A stretch of DNA of 64,000 nucleotides. Origin: CAIYQJ01 sp963717255 (lineage in GTDB: Bacteria; Chloroflexota; Limnocylindria; Limnocylindrales; CSP1-4). The translations under genes were made by a program, and so were the position numbers. The notes under the pieces are model-generated. The model ran no database searches and was not told where the DNA came from. It saw only the letters and a program-made list of their open reading frames with translations. The stretch covers positions 62,001 to 126,000 of the forward strand of contig CAVQVT010000014.1 in the NCBI GenBank assembly GCA_963717255.1, in the 5' to 3' direction. Below are positions 52,443-61,040 of the stretch, in pieces. How positions within the stretch are numbered: position 1 is the stretch's first letter; each line of letters begins with the position of its first letter.

Positions 52443-53504
52443 TCACCCGACAGGCACGAGGACGAGGGTGTCCACGGCGATCGCGAGGAAAAGGAGCGTG
52501 AGGTAGGTGATGGAGTACTTGTACAGCCGGATGGCGCCGACCCCCGTCCCCTCGCGCCAGAGGCGGATCGCCTGCCAGAGGAACACGGCGCCGAGGACGA
52601 CCGCGGCGATGAGGTAGATGGCGCCCATCTTCGCGACCGCCCAGAGGACGAGCGAGATCGCGACGAGGAGGATCGTGTACAGGAGGATCTGGCGGACCGT
52701 CTCGGTGGCGCCGGAGACCACCGGGAGCATCGGGATCCTCGCGCTCGCGTAGTCGCGGCTGATGCGCAGCGCCAGCGCCCAGAAGTGCGGCGGGGTCCAG
52801 TAGAAGACCACGGCGAACAGCAGGAGCGCCGGGATCTCCACGCGGCCCGTCACGGCAGCCCACCCGATGACGGGTGGCAGGGCGCCCGCGGCCCCGCCGA
52901 TGACGATGTTCTGCGGCGTCGTGCGCTTGAGCATCAGGGTGTAGACGACGACGTAGAAGGCGATCGCGAGGAGAGCGAGGAAGGCGGACAGGAGGTTGAC
53001 GAAGTAGCCGAGGATGGCGAACGAGATCACCCCGAGGACGATGCCGAAGACGACCGCGTTCGCGGGCTCGACCTGGTGCGCGGGGAGGGGCCGGCGACGG
53101 GTCCGGGTCATGATGACGTCGATGTCGCGGTCGAGGTAGCAGTTGATGGCGTTCGCGCTGCCCGCGGCGAGCGATCCCCCGATGAGCGTCCAGGCGATGA
53201 GGGCGAGCGGCGGGAAGCCCTTGGCCGCGAGGACCATCGCCGGGATGGTGGTGATGAGCAGCAGCTCGACGATCCGCGGCTTCGTCAGCGCGATGTAGGC
53301 GAGCACGATGTCGCGCCGACGGCGGGCGGGCGGCGACTCGGCGACGCCCCCGACCGCACCCGGCTCACCCGTGCCCCCATCGATCCTCGCCGGCATGGCG
53401 TCGGCGTCGTCCGCCTCGGGCATCTCGACGTGGCCGACCGGTCCGGCGACGGCGACCGCGTGGGCTGCCTCGGCGAGCGCCACCGCGGCGGGATCGATCG
53501 CCAC
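52443..53504 (-). CDS. ctaB: Protoheme IX farnesyltransferase (heme O synthase)
   Basis: UbiA-family membrane enzyme that adds a farnesyl group to heme b, giving heme O for cytochrome oxidases. The prenyl-diphosphate motif is NAINCYLDRDIDVIMTRT, with a second Asp-containing site near RISRDYASARIPMLP. About nine membrane segments follow a 65-residue hydrophilic N-terminus that is long for CtaB. The nominal GTG start lies 140 bases inside the ctaA reading frame. That overlap is odd: either ctaA ends early through an indel or the two form one fused CtaA-CtaB protein, as reported in Thermus and some Chloroflexota. The enzyme core is unambiguous. Confidence 0.93.
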   Translation of the reverse strand: MAIDPAAVALAEAAHAVAVAGPVGHVEMPEADDADAMPARIDGGTGEPGAVGGVAESPPARRRRDIVLAYIALTKPRIVELLLITTIPAMVLAAKGFPPLALIAWTLIGGSLAAGSANAINCYLDRDIDVIMTRTRRRPLPAHQVEPANAVVFGIVLGVISFAILGYFVNLLSAFLALLAIAFYVVVYTLMLKRTTPQNIVIGGAAGALPPVIGWAAVTGRVEIPALLLFAVVFYWTPPHFWALALRISRDYASARIPMLPVVSGATETVRQILLYTILLVAISLVLWAVAKMGAIYLIAAVVLGAVFLWQAIRLWREGTGVGAIRLYKYSITYLTLLFLAIAVDTLVLVPVG

Positions 53505-54432
53505 CCGCCGGCCGTCCGTCGGCTCCCGCGGCGCTGTCCGCCGTCTGCTCCCCTCGCGCGGCGTAGTGCGCGTGGACGGCGGCGGCGAGCGCGAGCGCCC
53601 ACACCGAGGCCCCGATCGCCACGTGGAGGATCTGGCTCCAGGCGGACTTCTGCGTGAAGATCTGCATGGCCCCGACCATGGACTGGACGAGGAAGAGCGC
53701 CGCGGCCCACACCTCGAGCCGGATGACCACCGGATGCGCGCGCTGGGTGCGCCACGCGACCAGGGCCGCGACGACGACGACGACGCCGACGATGCCCGCG
53801 ACGTAGCGGTGCAGGATCTGCGAGCTGGTGACGTCGGTCATCGGAGGGAAGAGCGTCCCGCCCATCAGCGGCCAGTCCGGGAAGACGAGGGTGCCGTCGG
53901 TCGCCGTGACGTGCGAGCCGAAGAGCAGCAGCGCGTAGACGGAGGCGGCGCTGAAGGCGGCGAGCAGGGCGAACCGCTGGCTCCCACCCCGTCCCGCGAG
54001 GCGCGCCGGATACGCCGAGCGGACGTAGAGGAAGACGAGAAGCCCGAGCAGCAGCATCGCCGCCGCGAGGTGGGCGGTCACCGACTCGCCGGAGTTGCCG
54101 AGACGGACCGTCTCGCGCCCGAGCCAGGCCTGGAAGAGGACGAGCAGCACGGCCCCGATGGAGGGCCAGACAAGTGACGGCCGGTCGCGGTGGTCGACGA
54201 TGGCGATGCCGGCGACGCCGAGGATCAGGAGGCCGAGCACCGCCGCGACCGTGCGGTGGATCCACTCGAACCACGCCTTGTAGTCGTCGAGGGGCGGCAG
54301 GACCTGTCCGTAGCAGAGGGGCCAGTCCGGGCAGCCGAGGCCCGAGTCGGTGGCGCGCACGAGCACACCGATGGTGACGAGCGCCAGTGTCCAAGCGATC
54401 GCCACCGCCGTGATCTTCTGGAAGCGGGTCAC
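53365..54432 (-). CDS. ctaA: Heme A synthase (COX15/CtaA family)
   Basis: Oxidises heme O to heme A for aa3-type oxidase. Eight membrane segments in two four-helix halves. The extracytoplasmic Cys pair is in GLGCPDWPLCYGQ. Heme-ligand His residues lie in WIHRTVAAVLG, TAHLAAAMLL, ILHRYVAGIVG and ILHVAIGASV. The start is GTG at 54430-54432 with GGAGGG close upstream. The last 45 residues after AAAVHAHYAARGEQ are low-complexity Arg/Gly/Asp and overlap ctaB, so the true end is probably near 53,520, followed directly by or fused with CtaB. Confidence 0.9.
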   Translation of the reverse strand: MTRFQKITAVAIAWTLALVTIGVLVRATDSGLGCPDWPLCYGQVLPPLDDYKAWFEWIHRTVAAVLGLLILGVAGIAIVDHRDRPSLVWPSIGAVLLVLFQAWLGRETVRLGNSGESVTAHLAAAMLLLGLLVFLYVRSAYPARLAGRGGSQRFALLAAFSAASVYALLLFGSHVTATDGTLVFPDWPLMGGTLFPPMTDVTSSQILHRYVAGIVGVVVVVAALVAWRTQRAHPVVIRLEVWAAALFLVQSMVGAMQIFTQKSAWSQILHVAIGASVWALALAAAVHAHYAARGEQTADSAAGADGRPAGGDRSRRGGARRGSPRGRRRRTGRPRRDARGGRRRRHAGEDRWGHG

Positions 54433-54565
54433 CGTCCCTCCTGCCGCTCGAGCAGCGCGATGCTAGCAGAGGGGGCCTTCCCGAGCCGGATCCGGGCCGG
54501 GCGGTCCCGCCCCGCACGCCGTGTGGCGCCCGGGGCCGCCGACGGCCCTCCCGCACGTTCGGCGA

Positions 54566-54571
54566 TACACT
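54566..54571 (+). promoter_or_regulatory. -10 box (TACACT) for the thioredoxin-like lipoprotein
   Basis: TACACT ends nine bases before the ATG at 54581, with no ribosome site. In the same 148-base divergent region, TAGCAT on the minus strand (54461-54466) may serve ctaA. Confidence 0.45.
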
Positions 54572-54580
54572 CGCCGCGGC

Positions 54581-55576
54581 ATGACGTTCCCCCAGCTCCC
54601 CGGCCGACCCGCCGCGTCCGTGACGGCCGTCGCGATCATCTCCCTCCTCGCCGTCGGCGCCTGCTCGTCCGGCACCGGGACGAGCGGCTCGGTCGCCGCC
54701 GCGTCCATGGCGGTGGCGACGGCGACGAACGCCGCGTTCGACGGATGGCCGCTGCCGGGGCAGGCGTCAACGACCAGCTTCATCCCCGTCCTCGCGTCGG
54801 CCGAGAACGTGGTCGGGCGATCGCGCTTCCTCCTCACGCTCGTGGACCGGGACAACCGGCCCATCGCGTCGCCGGATCGCAAGGTCACGCTGAAGATGTT
54901 CGACCTGGCGAAAGACCCGGTGAACCCCGCGCAGACCGTCGCCGCGGACTTCCTCTGGGCGATCGAGGGAGAGCGCGGCTTCTACGTCGCCTCCGTGGAC
55001 TTCCGGCAGGCGGGCGAGTGGGGCGTGGAGGTCGACGTCGCCCGGCAGGGCGCCGCCCCGGAGGCCGCCCGCGTCCGCTTCGACGTGCAGCCCACGGGGA
55101 CGAGCGTCCAGGTCGGTGAGCGTGCGCCGAGCGTCGAGACCCCCACCCTCCCGGACGCCGGCGGCGACGTGCGGAGGCTCTCGACCGACCCGAGCCCCGA
55201 CCCGTCCCTCTACGCGACGTCCGTGAAGGGAGCGCTGGACGCGCACGAGCCGTTCGTCCTCGTCTTCGCCACGCCGGCCTTCTGCCAGAGTCGCGTCTGC
55301 GGCCCCACGCTCGACATCGTGAAGAAGGTGAAGGCGGCCGAGCCGGACGTCACCTTCATCAACGTGGAGCCGTACCAGGTAGCCTGGAAGGACGGTTCCC
55401 TCCAGCCGGTCCTCGACGCGAACGGCCAGCTGACGCCGGTCCCGTCGGTGGAGGCGTACGGCCTGCTCGTGGAGCCCTGGATCTTCGTCGTGGACCGCGA
55501 CGGGGTGGTCCGCGGCTCGTTCGAGGCGGTCGTCTCCGAGAAGGAGCTTCAGACCGCGATCGACGCGGTGAAGTAG
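54581..55576 (+). CDS. Lipoprotein with thioredoxin-like C-terminal domain
   Basis: 331 residues with lipobox LLAVGAC (Cys28). The middle (about 45-180) is an Ig-like or immunoglobulin-type beta domain (SRFLLTLVDRDNRPI...GEWGVEVDVA). The C-terminal 150 residues are a thioredoxin fold: VGERAPSVETPTL, EPFVLVFATPAFCQSRVCGPTLD, VTFINVEPYQ and VEAYGLLVEPWIFVVDRDGVV. The redox site is a C-X4-C rather than the CxxC of thioredoxin or CxxxC of Sco. It is divergent from ctaA-ctaB, so a role in copper delivery or cysteine reduction for cytochrome oxidase assembly is reasonable but unproven. Confidence 0.82.
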   Translation: MTFPQLPGRPAASVTAVAIISLLAVGACSSGTGTSGSVAAASMAVATATNAAFDGWPLPGQASTTSFIPVLASAENVVGRSRFLLTLVDRDNRPIASPDRKVTLKMFDLAKDPVNPAQTVAADFLWAIEGERGFYVASVDFRQAGEWGVEVDVARQGAAPEAARVRFDVQPTGTSVQVGERAPSVETPTLPDAGGDVRRLSTDPSPDPSLYATSVKGALDAHEPFVLVFATPAFCQSRVCGPTLDIVKKVKAAEPDVTFINVEPYQVAWKDGSLQPVLDANGQLTPVPSVEAYGLLVEPWIFVVDRDGVVRGSFEAVVSEKELQTAIDAVK

Positions 55577-55737
55577 ACGCCGACCGAACGGAGCGACATA
55601 CGGCCCTTCCGCCGCGGTGCCCGCCGCGCGACGGTGGGAGGCGCGCGGGGGGCGAAGAGACGCGGGCCACACAGCGGCCGCCGGGTCCGCGTCGAGCCAC
55701 TGGCGAGACCGACCCGCCCTGGCATGAGGGTTGCCCG

Positions 55738-56067
55738 ATGGCGATCCACGCACCCGCCCATCGTCCCCCGTTCCACTTCCACCTCGCCTGGCCCCACCTC
55801 GGCGAGGCCGCGTCGGGCATCGTGACCGCGCTCGTCGTCCTCGCCGCGATCGTGGTGGTCGCGTGGGTCGCGTCGCTTGCTCTCGCGCCATCCGCCGGCA
55901 CCACGGCGGAGTCCCGGAGCATCGTCCAGTTCCGCGCCGCCGAGCGAGCCCCGCTCTTCACCGAGGCGGACGGCCTGGTTCTGTTCCGGGCGGGCGAGCG
56001 CGCGCCCGCGTTCACCGAGACCGACAGCCTCGTGATCTTCCGCGCGGGGGAGCGCGACAGCCGCTGA
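55738..56067 (+). CDS. Small membrane protein with three FRAxER repeats
   Basis: 109 residues from ATG at 55738. A His/Pro-rich N-terminus (AIHAPAHRPPFHFHLAWPHLG) leads to one membrane helix (about 26-50). The outer C-terminal half is a three-fold repeat of about 18 residues: SIVQFRAAERAPLFTEADG, LVLFRAGERAPAFTETDS, LVIFRAGERDSR. I do not recognise it. The repeats are nearly identical, implying recent duplication or strong constraint. It lies between the oxidase-assembly lipoprotein and the kinase operon, with a 10-bp hairpin downstream. Confidence 0.72.
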   Translation: MAIHAPAHRPPFHFHLAWPHLGEAASGIVTALVVLAAIVVVAWVASLALAPSAGTTAESRSIVQFRAAERAPLFTEADGLVLFRAGERAPAFTETDSLVIFRAGERDSR

Positions 56068-56079
56068 CCCGCGCCGCCG

Positions 56080-56121
56080 CGGGCCCGGGAGCCGCTCGAT
56101 GGGCGGCGACCCCCGGGCCCG
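56080..56121. terminator. 10-bp hairpin between convergent genes
   Basis: CGGGCCCGGG (56080-56089) is complementary to CCCGGGCCCG (56112-56121) across a 22-base loop. It sits between the small repeat protein and the kinase gene's stop. Each arm is also nearly self-complementary, so alternative pairings exist. Confidence 0.45.
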
Positions 56122-56127
56122 TCCCGT

Positions 56128-57684
56128 TCAGAGCCTCCCGGGATAGCCGGTGATCCGGCGGATCTCCTCGTAGAGCGGACGCAGGCGCCCGTACATCCGC
56201 CGGTAGACCCTCGCGTACAGCTCGTCGTAGAGGGCGTGGTTCGCGGCGTCCGGCTCGCGGACCGAGGCGACGCGGGTCATCTCCCGCACGGCGGCCGGGA
56301 AGTCCGGGTGGATCCCGAGGCCCACGGCCGCGTCGATCGCGGCGCCCAGGCCGGACGCCTCGTGCGTGTGCGGGCGCGCCGCCGGGAGCCCGAAGACGTC
56401 GGCCGCCAGCTGGACCGCCCGGTCGCTCTGGGCGCCGCCGCCCGCGACGCGGAGCTCCGTCACCTTCACGCCCGTCCGCTTCTCGGTCCGCTCCATCCCC
56501 TCCCGGAGGGCGTACGCGAGGCCCTCGAGGATCGCGCGATAGACGTGCGCCCGGGTGTGGACGTCGCCGAACCCGATGATCGCGCCCTTCGCCTCCGGGC
56601 CCGGCACGCGCAGGCCGGGCGACCAGTACGGCTGGAGGGTGAGGCCGAGCGAACCCGGCTGGGACCGACGCGAGGAGGTCGTCGAGCACCCGGTGCGCGG
56701 GCACGCCGAGCTCGGCTGCGCGCGCGTCCTCGGCATGGCCGAACTGGCGACGGAACCACTCGACCATCCAGAACCCGCGGTAGACGGAGAGCTCGAGCGA
56801 CCACGCGCCGGGGACCGCGGCCGAATAGGCCGGGAGGTACGGGATCGCCTCGACGTACCGGCGCTGCGTCGTGTTGAACGTGGCGGTCGTCCCGAACGAG
56901 AGCGCGCCGATCGAGGACTCGAGGGCGCCGGAGCCGAGGACCTCGCAGGCCTTGTCGGCCGCGGCGGCGATGAGGGGCAGGCCGGCCGGGATCCCGGTCG
57001 CGTCGGCGGCGGCCGGCACGATCTCGCCGAGCGGCTGCGCCACCGGCACGAGGCCCGGGAGCGTCGTCGGATCGAACGGCGCGCCGATCCATTGCCAGTC
57101 ACCGGCGGCCGACCACCGCTGGCGCTTGTAGTCGAACGGGAGGAGGCCGACCTGGCTGCCGACCGAGTCGGCATACCGGCCGGTCAGCCGGTGGACGAGG
57201 AAGCCCGAGAGCAGCAGGTAGTGCGCCGTCCGCGACCAGACCTCGGGCTCCTCTCGGGAGATCCAGTTCGCCTCCAGTCGGCCCGAAGCGAAGCCACCGT
57301 CTCCGTCACGCCGATCGCCCGGAACAGGAGACCCCACCTCCCGCCGATCGGCGGGAGTCCCTCGACGCGCCGCTGGTCGAGCCAGACGATCGCCGGTCGC
57401 AGCGGGCGACCGTCGGCATCGAGCACCACCACGGTCGCTCGCTGGGTCGTGAGCGCGACGCCGGCGAGCGAGCCGCGATCGAACCCGCCCGCCCAGAGCG
57501 CGGCGCACGCCTCGCCGATCGCACGCCAGTAGAGCTCGGGGTCCTGCTCCGCCCAGCCCGGGTGCGGGCTGACGTACGGCTCGATGGGGACCCTGGCCGC
57601 CGCGACGACCTCGCCGCGCGGGTCGAAGGCGAGCGCCCGGATGCTCTGGGTGCCCACGTCGATCGCGAGGATCCGGTCACCCAT
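56128..57684 (-). CDS. FGGY-family carbohydrate kinase (two frame breaks)
   Basis: ATP-dependent kinase of the glycerol/xylulose/gluconate family. The start ATG at 57682-57684 gives MGDRILAIDVGTQSIRALAF, the phosphate-1 loop. GWAEQDPELYWRAI and VALTTQRATVVVLDADG follow. Frame changes are needed near 57,275 (RADW to EANW) and near 56,660 (ASVP to GSLGLTLQP). The last part has AGGGAQSDRAVQLAADVFGLP (adenosine site) and EASGLGAAIDAAVGLG. The ATG overlaps the end of the FAD oxidase gene by eight bases, so the two are coupled. The sugar or polyol substrate cannot be assigned. Confidence 0.86.
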
Positions 57685-59302
57685 GGGCCGCCGCCCGTGC
57701 GGGCCCCTCCACGAGCGTGCCGGGCGCCATGATCCCATCCGGGTCGAAGGTCGCCGCGACCGCTTCGATCGCGCGGATCCCGAGCGCGCCCTTCTCGGCG
57801 GGGAGGTACGCGCGGTGGTCCCGGCCCACGCCGTGCTGGTGGCTGATCGTCCCCCCGAGGTCCACGATGACGCGGCTCGCCGCGCCCTTCACGGTCCGCC
57901 AGCGCGCGAGCGTCGCGTCCGGGTCGGCCGCAAGGCGAAAGACGTAGGTGACGTAGACGCTCGAGCCGCTCGGGTAGACGTGCGAGAGGTGCGCGAAGGC
58001 ATGCACCTTCTCGCCATCGGGCTCAAGCGCGCGTCGCATCATCGGCGCCAGGCCGGCGAGGAGGCGGGGCACGACCGACCAGTCGGCCGCCGTCTCCAGC
58101 GTGTCCACCGCGTAGCCGGCGGCCCAGAGCGCGTCACGCAGGTACGGCGTACGGAACCGGTTCTTCCGCCACTCCTCCCCCACCCGCGGCACGCGGACCC
58201 CGCCGTGGCGACCGAGGATGGCGAACGCCTCGAGGAGGGCGACCGTCACCGTCGCGTGCGCACCCGCCGCGCCCACGATCGCCATCGCCCGCCCGCGCCC
58301 CGCCCCGCGGGCGCCGAGGTACGCGCGCAGCGCGCGCATCGTCCGCGCGTGCCCGGCCAGCGCCAGGTTCGTCTCCGTCTCCGCCGGCGTCGACAGCCGG
58401 ATCATCGACAGCGGCAGCTCCGCCGCGGCGAGCTTGCGGACGGCCGCGGACCCGCTCTCCCAGTCGGGGAAGAAGACCGCGTGGAACCGCTCCTCCTCGG
58501 GGAGCGGCGAGGTCCGGAGGATCGCCTCGGTGACGATCCCCAGGCGCCCCTCCGAGCCGAGCACGAGCTGACGGAGGTCGGGCCCGGCCGCCGAGGCGGG
58601 GTGCGGAGGCATCGGCAGGGTCCCGGCCGGCGACTCGACCGTGCCTCCGGCGAGGCGCTCGTCGATCCGCCCGTAGCCGATGGACTGCTGCCCGACGGAC
58701 CGCGTGGCGACCCAGCCGCCGACGGTCGAGAGCTCCCAGCTCTGCGGGTAGTGGCCCAGCGTCCGGCCGACCTCCGCGAGCGCGGCCTCCACGCCGGGGC
58801 CGGTGGTCCCGGGCCCGAACGTCGCGAGACCGGCTGCCTCGTTCCATCGCGTCAGGCCGGACATCCGCCCGAGGTCCACCGACAGGTACGGCGCGTCGCC
58901 TTCGGGGGCGGCGAGCTGGCCGAGCACGCTGGTGCCGCCGCCGTACGGCACCACGCGCGCGCCGATCCCCGCGGCCCAGCCGAGGAGGTCGTGGACGTCG
59001 GTCGCGCTCGCGGGTCGCGCGACGCCATCCGGGACGCGACCGACCCGGCCGCTCCGCAGCGCGACCCAGTCCGGGAGGCTCTGGCCCCGGGCGTGGCGAA
59101 GCCGGTCCTCGGCGTCGGACGACACGAGTGGATGGGGCGGGAGCGAGGGCACGCCCGCCGCCTCGACGGCGGCGACGGCCTCGTCGAGCGTCGCGTCCGC
59201 CGGGGGGACGGCCGGCCCGACGACCCGCAGGAGGAACGCATCGGCGCCATCGGGGAGCGTGAACGCCTCGGCGTCGTCGCCCCAGCCGTTCCAGCGTCGC
59301 AT
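57677..59302 (-). CDS. FAD-binding oxidase of the alkyl-DHAP synthase type
   Basis: 541 residues from the ATG at 59300-59302 (GGAGG five bases away). The PCMH-type FAD domain includes GARVVPYGGGTSVLGQL and STVGGWVATRSVGQQSIGYGRIDE. The C-terminal ISHQHGVGRDHRAYL matches the His-rich active-site region of alkyldihydroxyacetonephosphate synthase and related oxidases. Coupling with an FGGY kinase suggests an oxidation-phosphorylation pair acting on a glycerol-like or other polyol compound, or ether-lipid precursor formation. The second would be notable in a bacterium. It lies 73 bases downstream of cydC. Confidence 0.86.
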   Translation of the reverse strand: MRRWNGWGDDAEAFTLPDGADAFLLRVVGPAVPPADATLDEAVAAVEAAGVPSLPPHPLVSSDAEDRLRHARGQSLPDWVALRSGRVGRVPDGVARPASATDVHDLLGWAAGIGARVVPYGGGTSVLGQLAAPEGDAPYLSVDLGRMSGLTRWNEAAGLATFGPGTTGPGVEAALAEVGRTLGHYPQSWELSTVGGWVATRSVGQQSIGYGRIDERLAGGTVESPAGTLPMPPHPASAAGPDLRQLVLGSEGRLGIVTEAILRTSPLPEEERFHAVFFPDWESGSAAVRKLAAAELPLSMIRLSTPAETETNLALAGHARTMRALRAYLGARGAGRGRAMAIVGAAGAHATVTVALLEAFAILGRHGGVRVPRVGEEWRKNRFRTPYLRDALWAAGYAVDTLETAADWSVVPRLLAGLAPMMRRALEPDGEKVHAFAHLSHVYPSGSSVYVTYVFRLAADPDATLARWRTVKGAASRVIVDLGGTISHQHGVGRDHRAYLPAEKGALGIRAIEAVAATFDPDGIMAPGTLVEGPARAAAHG

Positions 59303-59375
59303 CGTCACCTCCCCGGCTGGCCGCCGACTCCGGGGGCGCTCCCGGGCGGTCGGCCGCGCCGCCGGATCGCTCCCA

Positions 59376-61040
59376 TCATGCGCCGCCGGTCACCGCCGCG
59401 TGGCCGGCATCCAGGACGACCACCCGATCCACCCGGCCCGCCACGGTCGCCCGGTGCGAGATCACCAGCGTCGTCCGCCCTGCCATGAACGGCGCGAGCG
59501 AATCGAGCAGCCGGCTCTCGGTCGCGACGTCGAGGTTCGCGGTGGCCTCGTCGAGGACCAGGATCGGCGCGTCCTTGAGGATCGCCCGGGCGATCGCGAG
59601 GCGTTGCCGCTCGCCGCCCGAGAGCCGCACCCCGTCCTCCCCGATCCGCGTCTCGTAGCCGTCGGGCAGAGCGAGGATCGTGTCGTGGAGCTGGGCGATC
59701 CGGCAGGCCGCCTCCATCTCCTCGTCGGTCGCATCCGCGTCGGCGACGGCGAGGTTGTCGCGGACCGTCGCGTTGAACAGGTGGACCTGCTGCGAGACGA
59801 CGCCGAAGGCCCGTCGCACGTCGTCCGCCCGGTACGCGTGGAGGTCGTGGCCGCCGATGCGGATCTCGCCCTCGCGGTAGTCCCGGAAGCGCAGGAGGAG
59901 GTCCACCAGGGTGGACTTCCCGGCCCCGCTCGGACCCACGAGGGCAAGGCTGCCGCCCGCCGGGATCGCCAGGTCCAGCCCGTCGAGGACGTACGGCTCG
60001 GCCGGGTCGTACCGGAACCGGAGCCCCCGGATCTCCAGGTCGTGGGTGACGGGGCCCGGCGCCGGTTCCGGCGGGTCGGCCACCTCCGGTTCCGTGTCCA
60101 CGAGCTCGAAGAGGCGCGCGGCCGCCCGGTCCGTCGTGTCGAGCAGCTGCGCCGAGAGCGACAGGGGCGCGACCGCTTCGAAGCTGGCCATGGCAGCCAG
60201 AGGGATCGTGGCGAGCAGGACGCCGTCGAGCCGGCCGCCCGTGACGAGAGGGATCGCGAGGCCGAGGACCGTCACGCCTGCGAGGCTCGTGCAGAGCGCG
60301 ACGAGCGCGGCGTTCAGGCCGCGGACCTCGGCGAGCCGCTCGGCCGCGTGGTCGAGCGAACGGCCGGCCGCGAGGGTGCGCGTGCGGTGGCGGTCGCCCT
60401 CCCCGAGGACCAGGAGGTCGGCGACGCCGCGGATCCCGTCCACCAGGAGCACGCTCGACTCCGCGCGCGCGGACACGACCGCGGAGGCGGGCGCGCGGGT
60501 CAGCCGGCGGCTGAGGACGGGCAGGACGACTCCGGTGAGGACGAGGAACGCGAGGAGCGCGAGCCCGAGGACCGGGTCGAAGGCGCCGAGCAGGATCGAC
60601 GCGAGCGCGGTCACGAGCGCGGCCACGACCGGCGGGACCAGGACGCGGACGTACAGGTCCTCCAGCGTGTCGATGTCGGCGACGATCCGGGCGAGGAGAT
60701 CGCCGCTGTGGTGCGCGGAGAGCCGGGCCGGCGCCAGCGGCTCGATCGCCCCGTAGAACCAGGTGCGGAGCCCGGCGAGGATCCGGAGCGTCGCCCGGTG
60801 CGTCGCGTAGCGCTCGAGGTAGCGGAAGACGGCGCGCGAGATCGCGAGGACGCGGACGGCCGTGATCGCGAGCGCCACCTCCGCGACGTTCGTGACGATC
60901 GCCGCCTTCGAGATCAGGTAGGCGGAGACCGCCATGAGGCCCACGCTCGACCCGATCGCGGCGAAGCCGAGCAGGGCGCCGACGACGATCCACCACCGGT
61001 GGCGGGCCATGAGCCCGAGCTCGCGCCGGAAGGTGCTCAC
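59376..61040 (-). CDS. cydC: Cysteine/glutathione ABC exporter subunit CydC
   Basis: Half of the CydDC heterodimer, a type IV ABC protein needed for cytochrome bd assembly through thiol or heme transport. 554 residues. A six-helix membrane domain (about 1-310) is followed by the ATPase domain with Walker A GPSGAGKST, SQQVHLF (Q loop), LSGGERQRLAIARA and Walker B ILVLDEAT, then VISHRATV (H loop). The GTG start at 61038-61040 overlaps the cydD stop (GTGA). Confidence 0.93.
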   Translation of the reverse strand: MSTFRRELGLMARHRWWIVVGALLGFAAIGSSVGLMAVSAYLISKAAIVTNVAEVALAITAVRVLAISRAVFRYLERYATHRATLRILAGLRTWFYGAIEPLAPARLSAHHSGDLLARIVADIDTLEDLYVRVLVPPVVAALVTALASILLGAFDPVLGLALLAFLVLTGVVLPVLSRRLTRAPASAVVSARAESSVLLVDGIRGVADLLVLGEGDRHRTRTLAAGRSLDHAAERLAEVRGLNAALVALCTSLAGVTVLGLAIPLVTGGRLDGVLLATIPLAAMASFEAVAPLSLSAQLLDTTDRAAARLFELVDTEPEVADPPEPAPGPVTHDLEIRGLRFRYDPAEPYVLDGLDLAIPAGGSLALVGPSGAGKSTLVDLLLRFRDYREGEIRIGGHDLHAYRADDVRRAFGVVSQQVHLFNATVRDNLAVADADATDEEMEAACRIAQLHDTILALPDGYETRIGEDGVRLSGGERQRLAIARAILKDAPILVLDEATANLDVATESRLLDSLAPFMAGRTTLVISHRATVAGRVDRVVVLDAGHAAVTGGA

